From Mariniblastus sp. (GTDB taxonomy: Bacteria > Planctomycetota > Planctomycetia > Pirellulales > Pirellulaceae), in NCBI GenBank assembly GCA_028823415.1, contig JAPKBL010000024.1:1-57338 (forward strand): a DNA stretch of 57,338 bases, given 5' to 3'. Shown in pieces: positions 1-9,326 of this stretch; the first letter of the stretch is position 1, and each line of letters starts with the position of its first letter. The position numbers and the translations under genes were made by a program. The notes below the pieces were generated by a model, which saw only the letters and a list, made by a program, of their open reading frames with translations, had not been told where the DNA came from and did not search any database.

Positions 1-55
1 CGTCCTCTTTGCCGTCCTCTTTGCCGTCCTCTTTGCCGTCCTCTTTGCCGTCCTC
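1..55 (-). repeat. 12-base in-frame tandem repeat at the window edge
   Basis: Four perfect copies of cgtcctctttgc, plus the first seven bases of a fifth, open the window. On the minus strand they are in frame with the gspL-like gene and encode repeated Gly-Lys-Glu-Asp. The copy number beyond the edge is unknown. A 12-base unit keeps the reading frame, so the tract can change length without breaking the gene. Confidence 0.9.
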
Positions 56-1567
56 ACTCACTTCACTGGCCTTAGCCATGGAAATTTCGCGGTATTCAGT
101 CGCCCTCTTGTTGAAATCCTCTATTAACGCACTCCGGTCAGGAGCAAATTCGACCCTCAAGCTCGTATTTAGCGGATAACTTTTATCGGTTGGATCAACG
201 GCACCTCGGGTTGGTTTCACGGAAAAACGAGCTTTGCTAAGCTCAGCGATCAATTCGGCCTCTTTTCCAACTGCGGTGGTGCGCATGTTGACGACGATGC
301 GAGCATTGCCTCCTGCTTTGAGACCGGCTACCGCATCGAAAACATCAACGATGGTGTCATCGGGAGTCAACGACCGCTCACTGTACTCGCCAAGTTCATC
401 CAGCCAGTTGACATCTGCCACTTTCCAATCATCGATTTTGGCGACCTCGCCCGTAATTTGCTCGACGCTGGGGTTGTCACCAACACCATCATTAAGCCGT
501 TCCAAATATGCCAAATCTTCCTTCAGTCGATTGATCTCCGACGCTTGTTGTTGCAGCACCCACCATCCCCAGGCGATCGCAATCACGAAGACAGCGGCAA
601 CCGCAGCGCCGACTTGGTACCGGCGCGAATGATCTCGCTTGACAACGATTGGCTTTCGAGGATTTACGAAGTCCAACCGGTACTTATCATTTGTGCCTTG
701 TTTTTCCAAAGCTCCAAGAACGGCGGCGAATCGCTCGGGAAATTCCGGGGCATCGCAACCACTGGCAATTGACGTGAACTGGCTGGGCATGACCAGCCTG
801 ACGCCAAGCTCTAATTTTGTTTCAATTTCAGTTACCAAATCCGCATAATCTTCGGACTCACCAAACACAACGACTTCTGAAGCAGTTCGATCGCCCAGTG
901 CAGACTTAGCTGAGGCGAGCGTCCTCCGGGTTTCAGACAACAAGGTCGAGGTTCTCTCGTTCAAATCGCTCGACGTTGCAAGCCTGATCGTTCGCGTGGT
1001 TAACAACAAATCACCGTCAACTACGGAGATGTCCGTTTGATCTCCATTAGGATCAATGATTAAACGACACTTCCCGTCGTTTAGCTCTGCCCCAAGCAAG
1101 TCAACCGTCGCCAGAGGTCGCAACAAGAGATGCTTTACTTTTAGACCAGCAGCGCCTGTAATCGCCATCACCCGCTGTTGAAGCTCCGGAGAAATGCAAA
1201 CAGCTAACACGTCCCGCGATTGAGTCGAATCTCCCCGCAAGGGAACATAATCCAAGGCCCACAAATCGCTGAGTGAGACAAATTCATTGTTGGCAACGAA
1301 CCGAACCATATCCGGAATCTCGTTGTCAGGCGCCGGCGGAATGGTAAGTTCTCTGATCTCTGCATCGGCTCGACTGACGATCACCGCTGCATCGGATCGC
1401 GACAACCCATGCTTTGCCAAACTGGATTTCAACGCTTCGGCTGCTAACTCCGAATCACCGGCAAGTTCAATCGAGAACATGTGAGATACACTCACCGACC
1501 GCTGCGAGACTCGCGCGGCGGCGACAAGGATTTGTTCATCTTGGATTTGGATAGCAACGAATGCCAT
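1..1567 (-). CDS. gspL: GspL/PilM-like type II secretion protein, cut by the left edge
   Basis: At least 522 residues are visible; the C-terminus lies off the window. The cytoplasmic part (about residues 1-310) starts with AFVAIQIQDEQILVAAARV and carries a phosphate-loop-like IIDPNGDQTDISVVDGD stretch, as in the actin-like fold of PilM and GspL. One membrane helix follows near residues 318-340, after the basic stretch RDHSRRYQ. A coiled-coil and a periplasmic-type domain come next, ending in GKED repeats. It starts 48 bases after gspK and is the last visible gene of the operon. In type II secretion GspL links the GspE ATPase to the inner-membrane platform. The fusion of PilM-like and membrane-anchored parts favours GspL over a separate PilM. 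No strong ribosome binding site is seen. Confidence 0.72.
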   Translation of the reverse strand, partial: MAFVAIQIQDEQILVAAARVSQRSVSVSHMFSIELAGDSELAAEALKSSLAKHGLSRSDAAVIVSRADAEIRELTIPPAPDNEIPDMVRFVANNEFVSLSDLWALDYVPLRGDSTQSRDVLAVCISPELQQRVMAITGAAGLKVKHLLLRPLATVDLLGAELNDGKCRLIIDPNGDQTDISVVDGDLLLTTRTIRLATSSDLNERTSTLLSETRRTLASAKSALGDRTASEVVVFGESEDYADLVTEIETKLELGVRLVMPSQFTSIASGCDAPEFPERFAAVLGALEKQGTNDKYRLDFVNPRKPIVVKRDHSRRYQVGAAVAAVFVIAIAWGWWVLQQQASEINRLKEDLAYLERLNDGVGDNPSVEQITGEVAKIDDWKVADVNWLDELGEYSERSLTPDDTIVDVFDAVAGLKAGGNARIVVNMRTTAVGKEAELIAELSKARFSVKPTRGAVDPTDKSYPLNTSLRVEFAPDRSALIEDFNKRATEYREISMAKASEVSEDGKEDGKEDGKEDGKED

Positions 1568-1615
1568 GGCTAACTTTCAGATTAATCAAGTAACTCGAAA
1601 AACGCGAGTCGAACT

Positions 1616-3238
1616 CTATTCAATTATGTTTGTACCGAGGGCTTCAATCGAGAAACTAGACCTTAAATGGCTCTTATTTCTCCAAGAAATAACACGGGGG
1701 ACACCAACCGTAGTATCTAACACTACCTCCGCCCGAGAGGTTCCGACCCCGTCGGCAAAATATCCGATGATTTCAGCCCCAAAAACGTCACCACCGGTAC
1801 AAACGTAGGACATCAGGCTCTTCATGGTCGCTAGATCGACCACCCCCTCGACGAACAGCCAAGTCTCATATTTTCGGTTCATGTCCGCCCCGGTCGGGTC
1901 ATCCAGCTCAAAATCGGTACCGCGCTGGCTAATGATCTGATCGACGGTAGACTCATCGATCCCGGGGATTCCCATCAAGACGACCCTGGGCGCCTGCATA
2001 ATGTTGATTCTCCCCGGTATGGCTGCCCCCTCAAACGTCGTCAGACTTGCCATCAACCGCGGCATCGTGAAGGGAACGTTGCCAGCCTTCACAGGCGACT
2101 CCGCAAAACTGGTCAGGTTCAATTCGTCCCACTCACTCGTATCAACGTAGGCCGTAACAATATCGACAATGGAATTGAGTTTCCGCTTACTCTCAAGCAC
2201 TGCAAAGTCCGGCGGAAGCAGGGCAGCACTCTGGACGACCGCGGTCTCTGACGGTGGTTCGGTCGACGGTTCAACAGAAGAACAGCGATAGTAGATTATA
2301 AAGTTGGCCCATTCATCATCATACGCGCTCTTCAAATCGTCATACAGCTGCTCAAGATCGTCTGCATTGACATTGATTCGGGGCAGTCCTTCTGCCGTTA
2401 AATTACTTTCGTTGCTGTACAACGTCAGATAATTCGCCCAGCCAAGATACATCTCTGCGTCGACCGATGACGCATCTGTGCCGACCATTTCGGCTGGGTC
2501 TAAAATGCCATTACGATTCGAATCGAGGCCAAAGAGAAGCTGTGGCGTTACTCCGTAAACCAGAAGCAGTTCGTCCAGACTGTCCATCGGCCCATTCTTC
2601 GCGGAATAAGGTGGCGACAATCCTTCGTAATAAGATGACTCAACACCGTAATCCCTCGCTTCGTCGTCCGCATCCATCCAATCTAAAATCGAGTCGGCGA
2701 TTTCTTCTGTCATCTCCGGCAATCCCATCAGCAAATCCCGAACGTTCCCACCGCTCAACGAAAGGGTTGCCTCCGCATAGGGCATGGTGTTGAGGTTGAT
2801 CTTGCTGCTCTCATCGATCAAACCAAAACGCTGACCTTCGGGCGCACCCTCTTCATCGAGGCTTGATGTTGCCACTGAGAAATAGCCGACAAGGGCAGCG
2901 TCAGAATTAGAAACCGCTACCGGAACTGCCTGAAAATAAGTAGGATTGTCCCAACGCCCACCCTTTTCCCGAATGGTTGCTTCACTGTTGGAGAGATAGA
3001 GACGAACGAAATCCATTCCTGAATCGACAAGATTTTTTGATTGTAGTTGTCGCGTGCCTAGCCTCGATGCCTCTTCTTCGGTTTGCATCAACGCGGTGAA
3101 TGTGTAGACCGATAAGGAAAGGATCACAATCGTCACCAGCACGATGACTAACAGCATACCCTTCCGCTGACCATTAACCCCCGGACGATTTCTATCAAGT
3201 TTCAGACCTTGCTGAACGAAAGATTTAACCTTCATCAT
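1616..3238 (-). CDS. gspK: GspK-like minor pseudopilin of type II secretion
   Basis: A 540-residue protein with an N-terminal basic region and the prepilin-like junction KG|MLLVIVLVTIVILSLSVY at about residues 27-45. It lacks the glutamate at mature position 5, which is the known peculiarity of GspK. The body has classic GspK features: INLNTMPYAEA, then DSILDWMDADDEARDYGVES, PPYSAKNGPMDSLDELLLVYGVT, and a later helix-hairpin-helix-like GIDESTVDQIISQRG. GspK sits at the pseudopilus tip with GspI and GspJ. At 540 residues it is longer than the usual roughly 320. Its ATG directly follows the gspJ stop (TAAATG), so translation is probably coupled. Confidence 0.88.
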   Translation of the reverse strand: MMKVKSFVQQGLKLDRNRPGVNGQRKGMLLVIVLVTIVILSLSVYTFTALMQTEEEASRLGTRQLQSKNLVDSGMDFVRLYLSNSEATIREKGGRWDNPTYFQAVPVAVSNSDAALVGYFSVATSSLDEEGAPEGQRFGLIDESSKINLNTMPYAEATLSLSGGNVRDLLMGLPEMTEEIADSILDWMDADDEARDYGVESSYYEGLSPPYSAKNGPMDSLDELLLVYGVTPQLLFGLDSNRNGILDPAEMVGTDASSVDAEMYLGWANYLTLYSNESNLTAEGLPRINVNADDLEQLYDDLKSAYDDEWANFIIYYRCSSVEPSTEPPSETAVVQSAALLPPDFAVLESKRKLNSIVDIVTAYVDTSEWDELNLTSFAESPVKAGNVPFTMPRLMASLTTFEGAAIPGRINIMQAPRVVLMGIPGIDESTVDQIISQRGTDFELDDPTGADMNRKYETWLFVEGVVDLATMKSLMSYVCTGGDVFGAEIIGYFADGVGTSRAEVVLDTTVGVPRVISWRNKSHLRSSFSIEALGTNIIE

Positions 3239-4195
3239 TTAATTGCCTTCACTTTCAATCGGTTCGGCAACGGGCAAATCGACCACCGTCCGGAAGATTT
3301 GCATCTCATCTGGATCGGATTGATCCATAGTATAGTCCTGAGAACCGGACGCTGAACGCACAGGATCAATCATAATGTTAACCTCGATTGCCACTGGAAA
3401 ACCTCCGTTTTCTATCGAGTCCCACTCGGATTGCCATTCTTCTCCATCAAAATACTGAAAACTAATATCCACCACTTCATTGGCAATTAATCGAGTAAAT
3501 TCATCGGGCGCCAGCATGAGGTCTGTTTCGCCTCTATATTCGGCAACCGCTCGATCAATCTCGCGGCGATAAAGTCCGCCTGGCGCTTTGTTCGGTTGAA
3601 ACTCGATTGCCGACTCTACGCCGCCCTCACTCAATGAAACAAAATAAGAGAGCGATTTAATATCAGACGGCGACTGCACCTCATCTTCGGCTGATGCAAC
3701 TAAAGGATTGTACTGGTCCAATCGAGGAAGCCGACTAATGTCAATCATCAGGACATTCGAACTCCCCAACATCGTTGGCCTAAAGGAAACTTCCTCTTCA
3801 ACGATTAGAGACTCTGGCTCCTCCTCTTCTTCCTCCGCTGCGGCACCCCCGGTGAGCATCATTGTTTGGGTTTGAATGAGATTATCTAAGCCTGAATAAT
3901 CAGTCGCCTTGTACTGAATGCCAGCCCGTAAATCATTGCCAATCATCGCCAGCAAAGCTCGGGCAACTTGCTTTTGTTCCACCATTGCCTGCTGTTTTGT
4001 CAACGCCACCAAATAGACCTGAATCCCTGACGCCACCGCAGCCAACACCGCCACGGACAAGCCCAGCGCGAGCAGAAGTTCGAGCAAAGTGTAACCAGCC
4101 CGAGCACGCTTCTTTTCAAAACGCGGCACACGAGGGGATCTGGTGGGTCCGTTATTTATGGGTTCCATGTTATTCCATATCCTCTTCCGGCTCAT
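3239..4195 (-). CDS. gspJ: GspJ-like minor pseudopilin
   Basis: 318 residues. The prepilin peptidase site is RAG|YTLLELLLALGLSVAV at residues 33-50, with the conserved Glu at mature position 5 and a roughly 20-residue hydrophobic helix. The leader before the cleavage site is long (34 residues) and basic. An acidic tract with six consecutive glutamates lies at residues 121-126. The C-terminal region (VVDISFQYFDGEEWQSEWDS) resembles the GspJ core. It overlaps gspI by 26 bases and abuts gspK, so I to J to K are tightly coupled as in other type II operons. The assignment to J rather than another minor pilin rests on gene order and the FQYFDG..W motif. Confidence 0.8.
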   Translation of the reverse strand: MSRKRIWNNMEPINNGPTRSPRVPRFEKKRARAGYTLLELLLALGLSVAVLAAVASGIQVYLVALTKQQAMVEQKQVARALLAMIGNDLRAGIQYKATDYSGLDNLIQTQTMMLTGGAAAEEEEEEPESLIVEEEVSFRPTMLGSSNVLMIDISRLPRLDQYNPLVASAEDEVQSPSDIKSLSYFVSLSEGGVESAIEFQPNKAPGGLYRREIDRAVAEYRGETDLMLAPDEFTRLIANEVVDISFQYFDGEEWQSEWDSIENGGFPVAIEVNIMIDPVRSASGSQDYTMDQSDPDEMQIFRTVVDLPVAEPIESEGN

Positions 4196-4622
4196 AATCC
4201 GGATCTGGAATTAGACGGACAATCGAGATCGATGCGGGAACCGCAGATTCTTCGTCTCCACGACGCACGACTACGGTTGCCAAAAACAGACCGGACTGCA
4301 TCGAGTCTTGAATATCGACCGAATAAAACCATCCAGGACTAGTTGGAACCTCCGCGTCGCCGGTAGATTCTAACGGAATCGCGCCCACCACCAACTCCGA
4401 CATCGTTGAACCCGCGATCATATTCGCCTCGTTGAGCAATTGAGACTTCAGACCACTTCGATATCCAAGGTGATACAGATTGCCAATCACCGCCATCGAA
4501 CCACCTAAGATGGCAACCGAAAGAATGACTTCCAACAACGACAAACCACGCCGCCCACGCGGCAATAAATGCCGACGGTTTCGGTGAACGACGTTCGCTT
4601 TGTGGAATTCCGAAAAGTTCAT
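4170..4622 (-). CDS. gspI: GspI-like minor pseudopilin
   Basis: 150 residues, the size expected of GspI. The prepilin cleavage site is RRG|LSLLEVILSVAILGGSMAV at about residues 25-43, with Glu5 present. The remainder is a short globular domain. Its start overlaps the gspH stop by four bases (ATGA) and its 3' end overlaps gspJ by 26 bases. Position between H and J is the main evidence for I. GspI initiates the tip complex with J and K in known systems. Confidence 0.78.
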   Translation of the reverse strand: MNFSEFHKANVVHRNRRHLLPRGRRGLSLLEVILSVAILGGSMAVIGNLYHLGYRSGLKSQLLNEANMIAGSTMSELVVGAIPLESTGDAEVPTSPGWFYSVDIQDSMQSGLFLATVVVRRGDEESAVPASISIVRLIPDPDYEPEEDME

Positions 4623-5233
4623 TGACTCTCTTCCGTTTCAACGAAATCAGGGCGAACCGTTTTAGCAATCCCAGTCAATCCTCTAAGATGTACTTCGATC
4701 GTTGCCTGCTTTTGGTTTTGCAGGGTAATGATCGCATCTTGAGAGGTACCGTCCGGATAAAAAAAGATTGGCTTAAGGGCACCTCCCGAACCTGCTTCAC
4801 TCATGATCTCGGCACCGCGGGAGTCAGCACCAACCTCTCCGACGACAAATACAATTCCTTTAGGAAGAAGATCGTCCTCGAAGTTAGAGGTCCGTCCTTC
4901 AACCATTTCCTGTTCTCGCTGACCTGCAAGTGCCCCCTGCTGTTCAAAGGTCCTAAAGGGCGCTACGTTAAAATAAGAGCCCCCTGGAGAAAAGAAAACG
5001 GCGTACTCTTCGCCGTTCTTGATCGCCTTGACCCGCGCCTGTCCCATTGCAACTCGCACACGACCAGCACTCTTTTTAAGAGACTGATTGGCCAGCGTTT
5101 GCTGTACCGTTGGTGCCGCGACTGCAGTGACAACGACCATGATTGCGACGACCAAAAGCAGCTCCATCAAGGTCATTCCGGCGCACCGATTCCGCAGTTG
5201 AATTCGAGCATCGTTTTGCAATTTCTTATTCAT
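4619..5233 (-). CDS. gspH: GspH-like minor pseudopilin
   Basis: 204 residues. The prepilin site CAG|MTLMELLLVVAIMVVVTAVAA lies at residues 17-38, with Glu5 conserved. The mature part has GspH/FimT-like features: a helix rich in basic and polar residues (SLKKSAGRVRVAMGQARVKAIKNGEEYAVFFSP) followed by strands, ending in IFFYPDGTSQDAIITLQN, close to the usual GspH ending. It is followed by gspI with a four-base overlap. The gap of 81 bases from gspG shows no clear terminator, so it is read as one operon. Confidence 0.8.
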   Translation of the reverse strand: MNKKLQNDARIQLRNRCAGMTLMELLLVVAIMVVVTAVAAPTVQQTLANQSLKKSAGRVRVAMGQARVKAIKNGEEYAVFFSPGGSYFNVAPFRTFEQQGALAGQREQEMVEGRTSNFEDDLLPKGIVFVVGEVGADSRGAEIMSEAGSGGALKPIFFYPDGTSQDAIITLQNQKQATIEVHLRGLTGIAKTVRPDFVETEESQ

Positions 5234-5314
5234 GCGAAATTCATCAAATCAGTTTACCAACCACCCGTCCGGTTCCGATTCAAAAGATCCGGACGGAGCC
5301 AACCATCAGTCGAG

Positions 5315-5737
5315 TTACTTGCTGTTGACTTCTGGAACATCGTCTTCAGTACCGCTCTGTTTGTCAGGCCCAGAAGACCTAATCGTAACTTCATCATTCA
5401 ACTCGTCCTTAGTGTACGAGTACGGATTTTGCCAAGGATCGTTACTGATTGGCTTGTCCAGATAAGGGCCACCCCATTGAGCACGACTCATGCCTGTCGG
5501 GTTGGTGTACAGATCATCAAGCGTTGAAGGGTAAGAACCTGAATTTAACTTGTACATTTTGCATGCTCTTTTCATTGTCTCGATCTCAATTAACGCAGTC
5601 TTCTGGAGCGCACCCTTTTGAAGGTTAATAACTGCGACCGTGCCAAGACCTGCCAGGACAACCAAAATGGCCATCACCAAAAGCAGTTCGAGCAACGTAA
5701 AACCAGAATTCCGTCGACTTTGTCTTCTTAATTTCAT
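5315..5737 (-). CDS. gspG: Major pseudopilin GspG
   Basis: The start at 5737 (140 residues) is preferred because AAGAGG lies seven bases upstream; a longer frame reaches 5803 but has no such site and would give an atypical leader. The prepilin site is SG|FTLLELLLVMAILVVLAGLG. The mature body is the usual GspG: LQKGALQKTALIEIETMKRACKMYKLNSGSYP, QWGGPYLDK, NDPWQNPYSY, and the calcium-site ending IRSSGPDKQSGTEDDV. GspG polymerises into the pseudopilus piston. The length matches the family. It lies between gspF and gspH. Confidence 0.93.
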   Translation of the reverse strand: MKLRRQSRRNSGFTLLELLLVMAILVVLAGLGTVAVINLQKGALQKTALIEIETMKRACKMYKLNSGSYPSTLDDLYTNPTGMSRAQWGGPYLDKPISNDPWQNPYSYTKDELNDEVTIRSSGPDKQSGTEDDVPEVNSK

Positions 5738-5811
5738 CTCAATTCCTCTTAAACAGTTTTTTCTATAAGTTCGAATAAAAACAGGACTGGAAAACGCATC
5801 CAAGTTTCGTT

Positions 5812-7020
5812 TTATTCCATCACATTCCCCATTTTCATAATTGGTAAAAGTAACGCCACGACAACAATCAAAATAATGAAAGCCATCACCATTAACATCA
5901 GCGGTTCAATGAGTTTGACCATCAGATCAAGCCGCCGAACCGTTTGTTTTTCTAAGCCATCGGAAATGTTGATTAACACGTCGTCAAGCGTATTTGATTC
6001 TTCTGCAACACTAATCATCTCAGTCACGTTCCGCGGAAAATGCCCCGACCTGCTCAAGGGTCCTGAGAGCGACTCGCCCGAGGTAATATTTTCAGCCGCG
6101 TCGGCAATTGCTTCCGACAAAATCTTATTCCCCGATGCGTCTTTACTGATATCGAGAGCGCGAAGAATCGGAACTCCATTACGCAGCAAGGTTCCCAACA
6201 CCCTGCAAAACCGACCGACCGCCAAAGAAAGAAAGATTGGCCCAAGCAATGGCAATTTAATTTTCCAACGATCCGCCCAACGCCTTCCGGCCTCGGTTGC
6301 CAATTGGTATTTCAGAACCACAATTCCAACCACGGCGAAACCAGCGAAAAAGATTCCATAACCCCGCACAAATTCGCTAAACCATAGCAACCACTCGGTA
6401 ACCAATGGCAACTCCCCCATCGCCCGCAGCTGGTCAAACATAGAACCAAACTTAGGCACGAAGAATACGATCAAAACCGAAACCACGATCGTTCCAATTG
6501 TCGCCAGAACCGCCGGGTAAATCAACGCACCCGTTGTCCTGGACTTCAGCTCAGACTGCTGTTCGGTAAACTTAGCAACTCTCAACAACGCGTCTTCGAG
6601 AAAACCACCCTCAGCACCAGCTCGCGACATATTGACGGCCATCTCGCTGAAAACCTTTGGGTGCTTGGCAAACGCATCGGAAAGTGTTTCACCATCCTCA
6701 ACCCGCTCAATCACATCCTCTAAAGCGAATCGAAAAACAGGCACCTGAGCTTGCTCTTTGAGAATCCTGAGTGACCTCATCATGGGCACTCCGTTGGTGA
6801 TCAACGAAGCGAGTTGTTCGTAAAACGCGGCAATCTTTTGATCGCTAACTCGACCGCCACCAAAACTGATTTGCTTTTTTTCAACCTCAGCGGTCACTGA
6901 GACTGGGAATAAAGCTTTGGCAGACAACGCCGCGACTAGGTCTTTTTCAGTATTGGCGAACAGCGACCCCGAAGTGATCTCACCCTGTAAGTTTCTTGCT
7001 TTGTAACTGAATTCAGGCAT
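5812..7020 (-). CDS. gspF: Type II secretion inner-membrane platform protein GspF
   Basis: 402 residues, the normal length. The N-terminus MPEFSYKARNLQGEITSGSL is typical of GspF/PilC. Two repeats of the cytoplasmic helical domain follow (about 65-190 and 265-390), each preceding membrane helices. Predicted membrane segments lie near 170-190, 215-240 and 373-397. The second repeat contains LGTLLRNGVPILRALDIS, matching LASLITNGVPMMRSLRIL in the first. GspF anchors the GspE ATPase and the pseudopilus. It lies 83 bases after gspE and 74 bases before gspG. Confidence 0.93.
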   Translation of the reverse strand: MPEFSYKARNLQGEITSGSLFANTEKDLVAALSAKALFPVSVTAEVEKKQISFGGGRVSDQKIAAFYEQLASLITNGVPMMRSLRILKEQAQVPVFRFALEDVIERVEDGETLSDAFAKHPKVFSEMAVNMSRAGAEGGFLEDALLRVAKFTEQQSELKSRTTGALIYPAVLATIGTIVVSVLIVFFVPKFGSMFDQLRAMGELPLVTEWLLWFSEFVRGYGIFFAGFAVVGIVVLKYQLATEAGRRWADRWKIKLPLLGPIFLSLAVGRFCRVLGTLLRNGVPILRALDISKDASGNKILSEAIADAAENITSGESLSGPLSRSGHFPRNVTEMISVAEESNTLDDVLINISDGLEKQTVRRLDLMVKLIEPLMLMVMAFIILIVVVALLLPIMKMGNVME

Positions 7021-7103
7021 TCGAATAAACTCCGCTCACTAATTTCCTCAGGTCTTGTTTTCAGCTTTAATTTCAAAAGGCCAACTCGCCCAGAAAAACT
7101 TTA

Positions 7104-8786
7104 CTAATTCCGGCGGTCACCCTTGGTGATCCTAAGCACTTCTTCCACCGACGTATCCCCTTGACTCACTTTTCGCCAGCCGTCATCACGTAATGTTTTC
7201 ATTCCAGCACCGATAGCCGCTTTCTTGATTTCCCAAGTGCTCATCCGGTCGTGTGCCATCTGCCGGAGATCATCCGTCGTTACCAGCAGCTCATAAATAC
7301 CGAGCCTTCCTCGATAACCAACGTCACGGCACTCTCGGCATCCCACCGGTTCATAAATCGGCCCCTTGTCGAGGATCTCCAATGGAAAGTCATCTGGCAA
7401 GTCCGCCGTCGCCGGTTTGACTTCTCGACGACAACTGCAGAGCCGACGAACCAGACGCTGTGCCATGATCGCCTCGACTGTACTGGATACCAAAAACGGC
7501 TCGACGCCCATGTCGCCCATCCGGGTAAACGCGCCGGCAGCGTCATTGGTGTGCAACGTACTAAACACCAGGTGACCGGTCAGTGACGCCTGAATTGCAC
7601 TCTCCGCGGTTTCCAAATCTCGAATCTCGCCGACCAGCACGACGTCGGGGTCATGCCTCAATATACTGCGGAGCGAGTGTGCGAATGTTAATCCAATTTT
7701 TGGATGAACCTGAATCTGGTTGATCCCTTTTAACTGGTACTCAACCGGGTCTTCGGTAGTAATGATCTTAGTCTTCGGATCGTTAATTTCAATCAGCGAG
7801 CTATACAGCGTCGTCGTCTTTCCCGATCCCGTAGGCCCCGTCACCAAAATGATTCCGTGTGGTAACGAAATTAGTTTCTTGAATTCAAGATAGGTCTCTT
7901 CGGACATCCCAAGGCCCTGCAGCTCAAAGACCATGGCGCCTTTGTCCAAGATCCTCATCACCAGGCTTTCGCCGTGAATCATCGGAATCACAGAAACACG
8001 CACATCAACTTCTCTGCCCTTCACGCGAATCTTAATCCGTCCGTCCTGGGGCAACCGTTTCTCCGCAATGTTTAATTTCGCCATAATCTTCAGACGGCTG
8101 ATGATCGCAGCACGAAAATGATTAATCTCTGAAGGTACAGGCTGTGTGTGAAGGATGCCGTCAATGCGGTTTCGAATCACAAGTCCATCCTGCTGCGACT
8201 CAATGTGAACATCACTCGTTCGTGACTCAACAGCCTCCAAGAGAATCTCATTGACCAAACGAACAACGCTTGCCTCCTGTGCCATTTCCGACAGCTCACT
8301 ACCATCGGTCTCAATTTCGGTCAGCAATTCGATGCCGTCTTCGGTTCTCTGCTCGATCAAACCACCAATCGTTTCACCACCCACACCTAAGTGAGTCTTG
8401 ATCAATTTGGCAATTTCTGATTTCTCAGCAAGCACAGGCTCGACCGCCAACCCCATCGCAGCGCTGATCTCATCGAGCGGATAAAAATCGAGGGGATCGC
8501 TGGTGGCGACGACAATGGTTCCGTTTTCGCGGCTAACCGGAAAGAGAATCTGCCGATAAATGACCTTCAGTGGGAAGTCTTCGAGAAGTGCCAAATCAAC
8601 GTCGGCCGTGCGAAGATCCAAAAACTCTACCCCAACCTCCTCCGCCATGGCCTCCAAAGCCGCTTCATGCGAAACCGCACCGCTCCCCACGAGCGAGGCC
8701 AGCACATCACCGCCAAGACTCTCAGCGTGATTATATTGAGCGTCGGACACCAATCCACGTCGAACTAAAGTTTCCACTAATTGCAT
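7104..8786 (-). CDS. gspE: Type II secretion ATPase GspE
   Basis: 560 residues. An N-terminal GspE-N domain (about 1-150) is followed by the ATPase core. Walker A GPTGSGKTTT is at about 317-326, the Asp box TTEDPVEYQ follows, Walker B is DPDVVLVGEIRD, and the His box is TGHLVFSTLHTNDA. A zinc-type region near the C-terminus has CRECRDVGYRGRLGIYELL, but the first cysteine pair reads LCSC (CxC) rather than the usual CxxC. It is a hexameric cytoplasmic motor driving pseudopilus assembly. It is the first gene of the minus-strand operon. PilB is the alternative, but the GspK-containing operon argues for type II secretion. Confidence 0.93.
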   Translation of the reverse strand: MQLVETLVRRGLVSDAQYNHAESLGGDVLASLVGSGAVSHEAALEAMAEEVGVEFLDLRTADVDLALLEDFPLKVIYRQILFPVSRENGTIVVATSDPLDFYPLDEISAAMGLAVEPVLAEKSEIAKLIKTHLGVGGETIGGLIEQRTEDGIELLTEIETDGSELSEMAQEASVVRLVNEILLEAVESRTSDVHIESQQDGLVIRNRIDGILHTQPVPSEINHFRAAIISRLKIMAKLNIAEKRLPQDGRIKIRVKGREVDVRVSVIPMIHGESLVMRILDKGAMVFELQGLGMSEETYLEFKKLISLPHGIILVTGPTGSGKTTTLYSSLIEINDPKTKIITTEDPVEYQLKGINQIQVHPKIGLTFAHSLRSILRHDPDVVLVGEIRDLETAESAIQASLTGHLVFSTLHTNDAAGAFTRMGDMGVEPFLVSSTVEAIMAQRLVRRLCSCRREVKPATADLPDDFPLEILDKGPIYEPVGCRECRDVGYRGRLGIYELLVTTDDLRQMAHDRMSTWEIKKAAIGAGMKTLRDDGWRKVSQGDTSVEEVLRITKGDRRN

Positions 8787-9261
8787 TTCAGACTCTACAA
8801 ATCAAAATTCGGTTTGAAACTTCTCACTGCCCAGGTTTCGGCTAACTGCACTGATTCACTTAACAACACCACTAAGCCGGATGCAGTCCCAAAAGTTATG
8901 AAACAGTATGCGTGACGAATTCAAACTCTTTGAGTAGAAAATTGCCCCCGACACGCGATTAGATTCCATTTCCTCAGGTTCCCGGCACGGCGCCTCTATC
9001 AACCGTAATAACAGTCCCAACCCGACCTGGCTGTGACAATTAACACCAAGACTAATCAGCCGAAAGAAACGCACCGCTGTTGTTGGAGTGAGGGTGACGC
9101 GAATCGCGCCACGATGCGTTTCTTACGACTAATTTTGGTTCACACCAACATCAACAAAACCCCAATAAACGCGGGAAGTTTCGTATATTTTAACCTCGTC
9201 ACCGAATTTTACGATTTCCGACAACGCTTTTTCGCTTGCTGGCCAAAGAAATTGGACAAAT
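8787..9261. other. Non-coding spacer upstream of the secretion operon
   Basis: This stretch separates gspE from the terminator of the next minus-strand gene. Short open frames exist on both strands but none has a credible start, codon pattern or recognisable motif. It should hold the promoter of the secretion operon; no convincing -35/-10 pair could be singled out by eye. Confidence 0.5.
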
Positions 9262-9292
9262 AAAAAACGGCCCGAGTAATCCCGAGCCGTTT
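9262..9292 (-). terminator. Rho-independent terminator of the LTxxQ-like gene
   Basis: On the minus strand, AAACGGCTCGGG and CTCGGGCCGTTT pair over 12 positions (two G-U pairs) around a four-base ATTA loop, and run into a T tract. It lies about 35 bases beyond the stop of the gene ending at 9327. Confidence 0.85.
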
Positions 9293-9326
9293 ACTGATCT
9301 ATTGCATTTCCTCGTGAGAGCGAATT

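Noticed and set aside
4622..5527. 301-residue plus-strand frame opposite gspG and gspH
   Set aside because: It lies antisense to two clear pseudopilin genes and its composition is that of a shadow frame.
8856..9074. 72-residue minus-strand frame between gspE and the LTxxQ-like gene
   Set aside because: No start signal, no motif, ends in the spacer; not supported.
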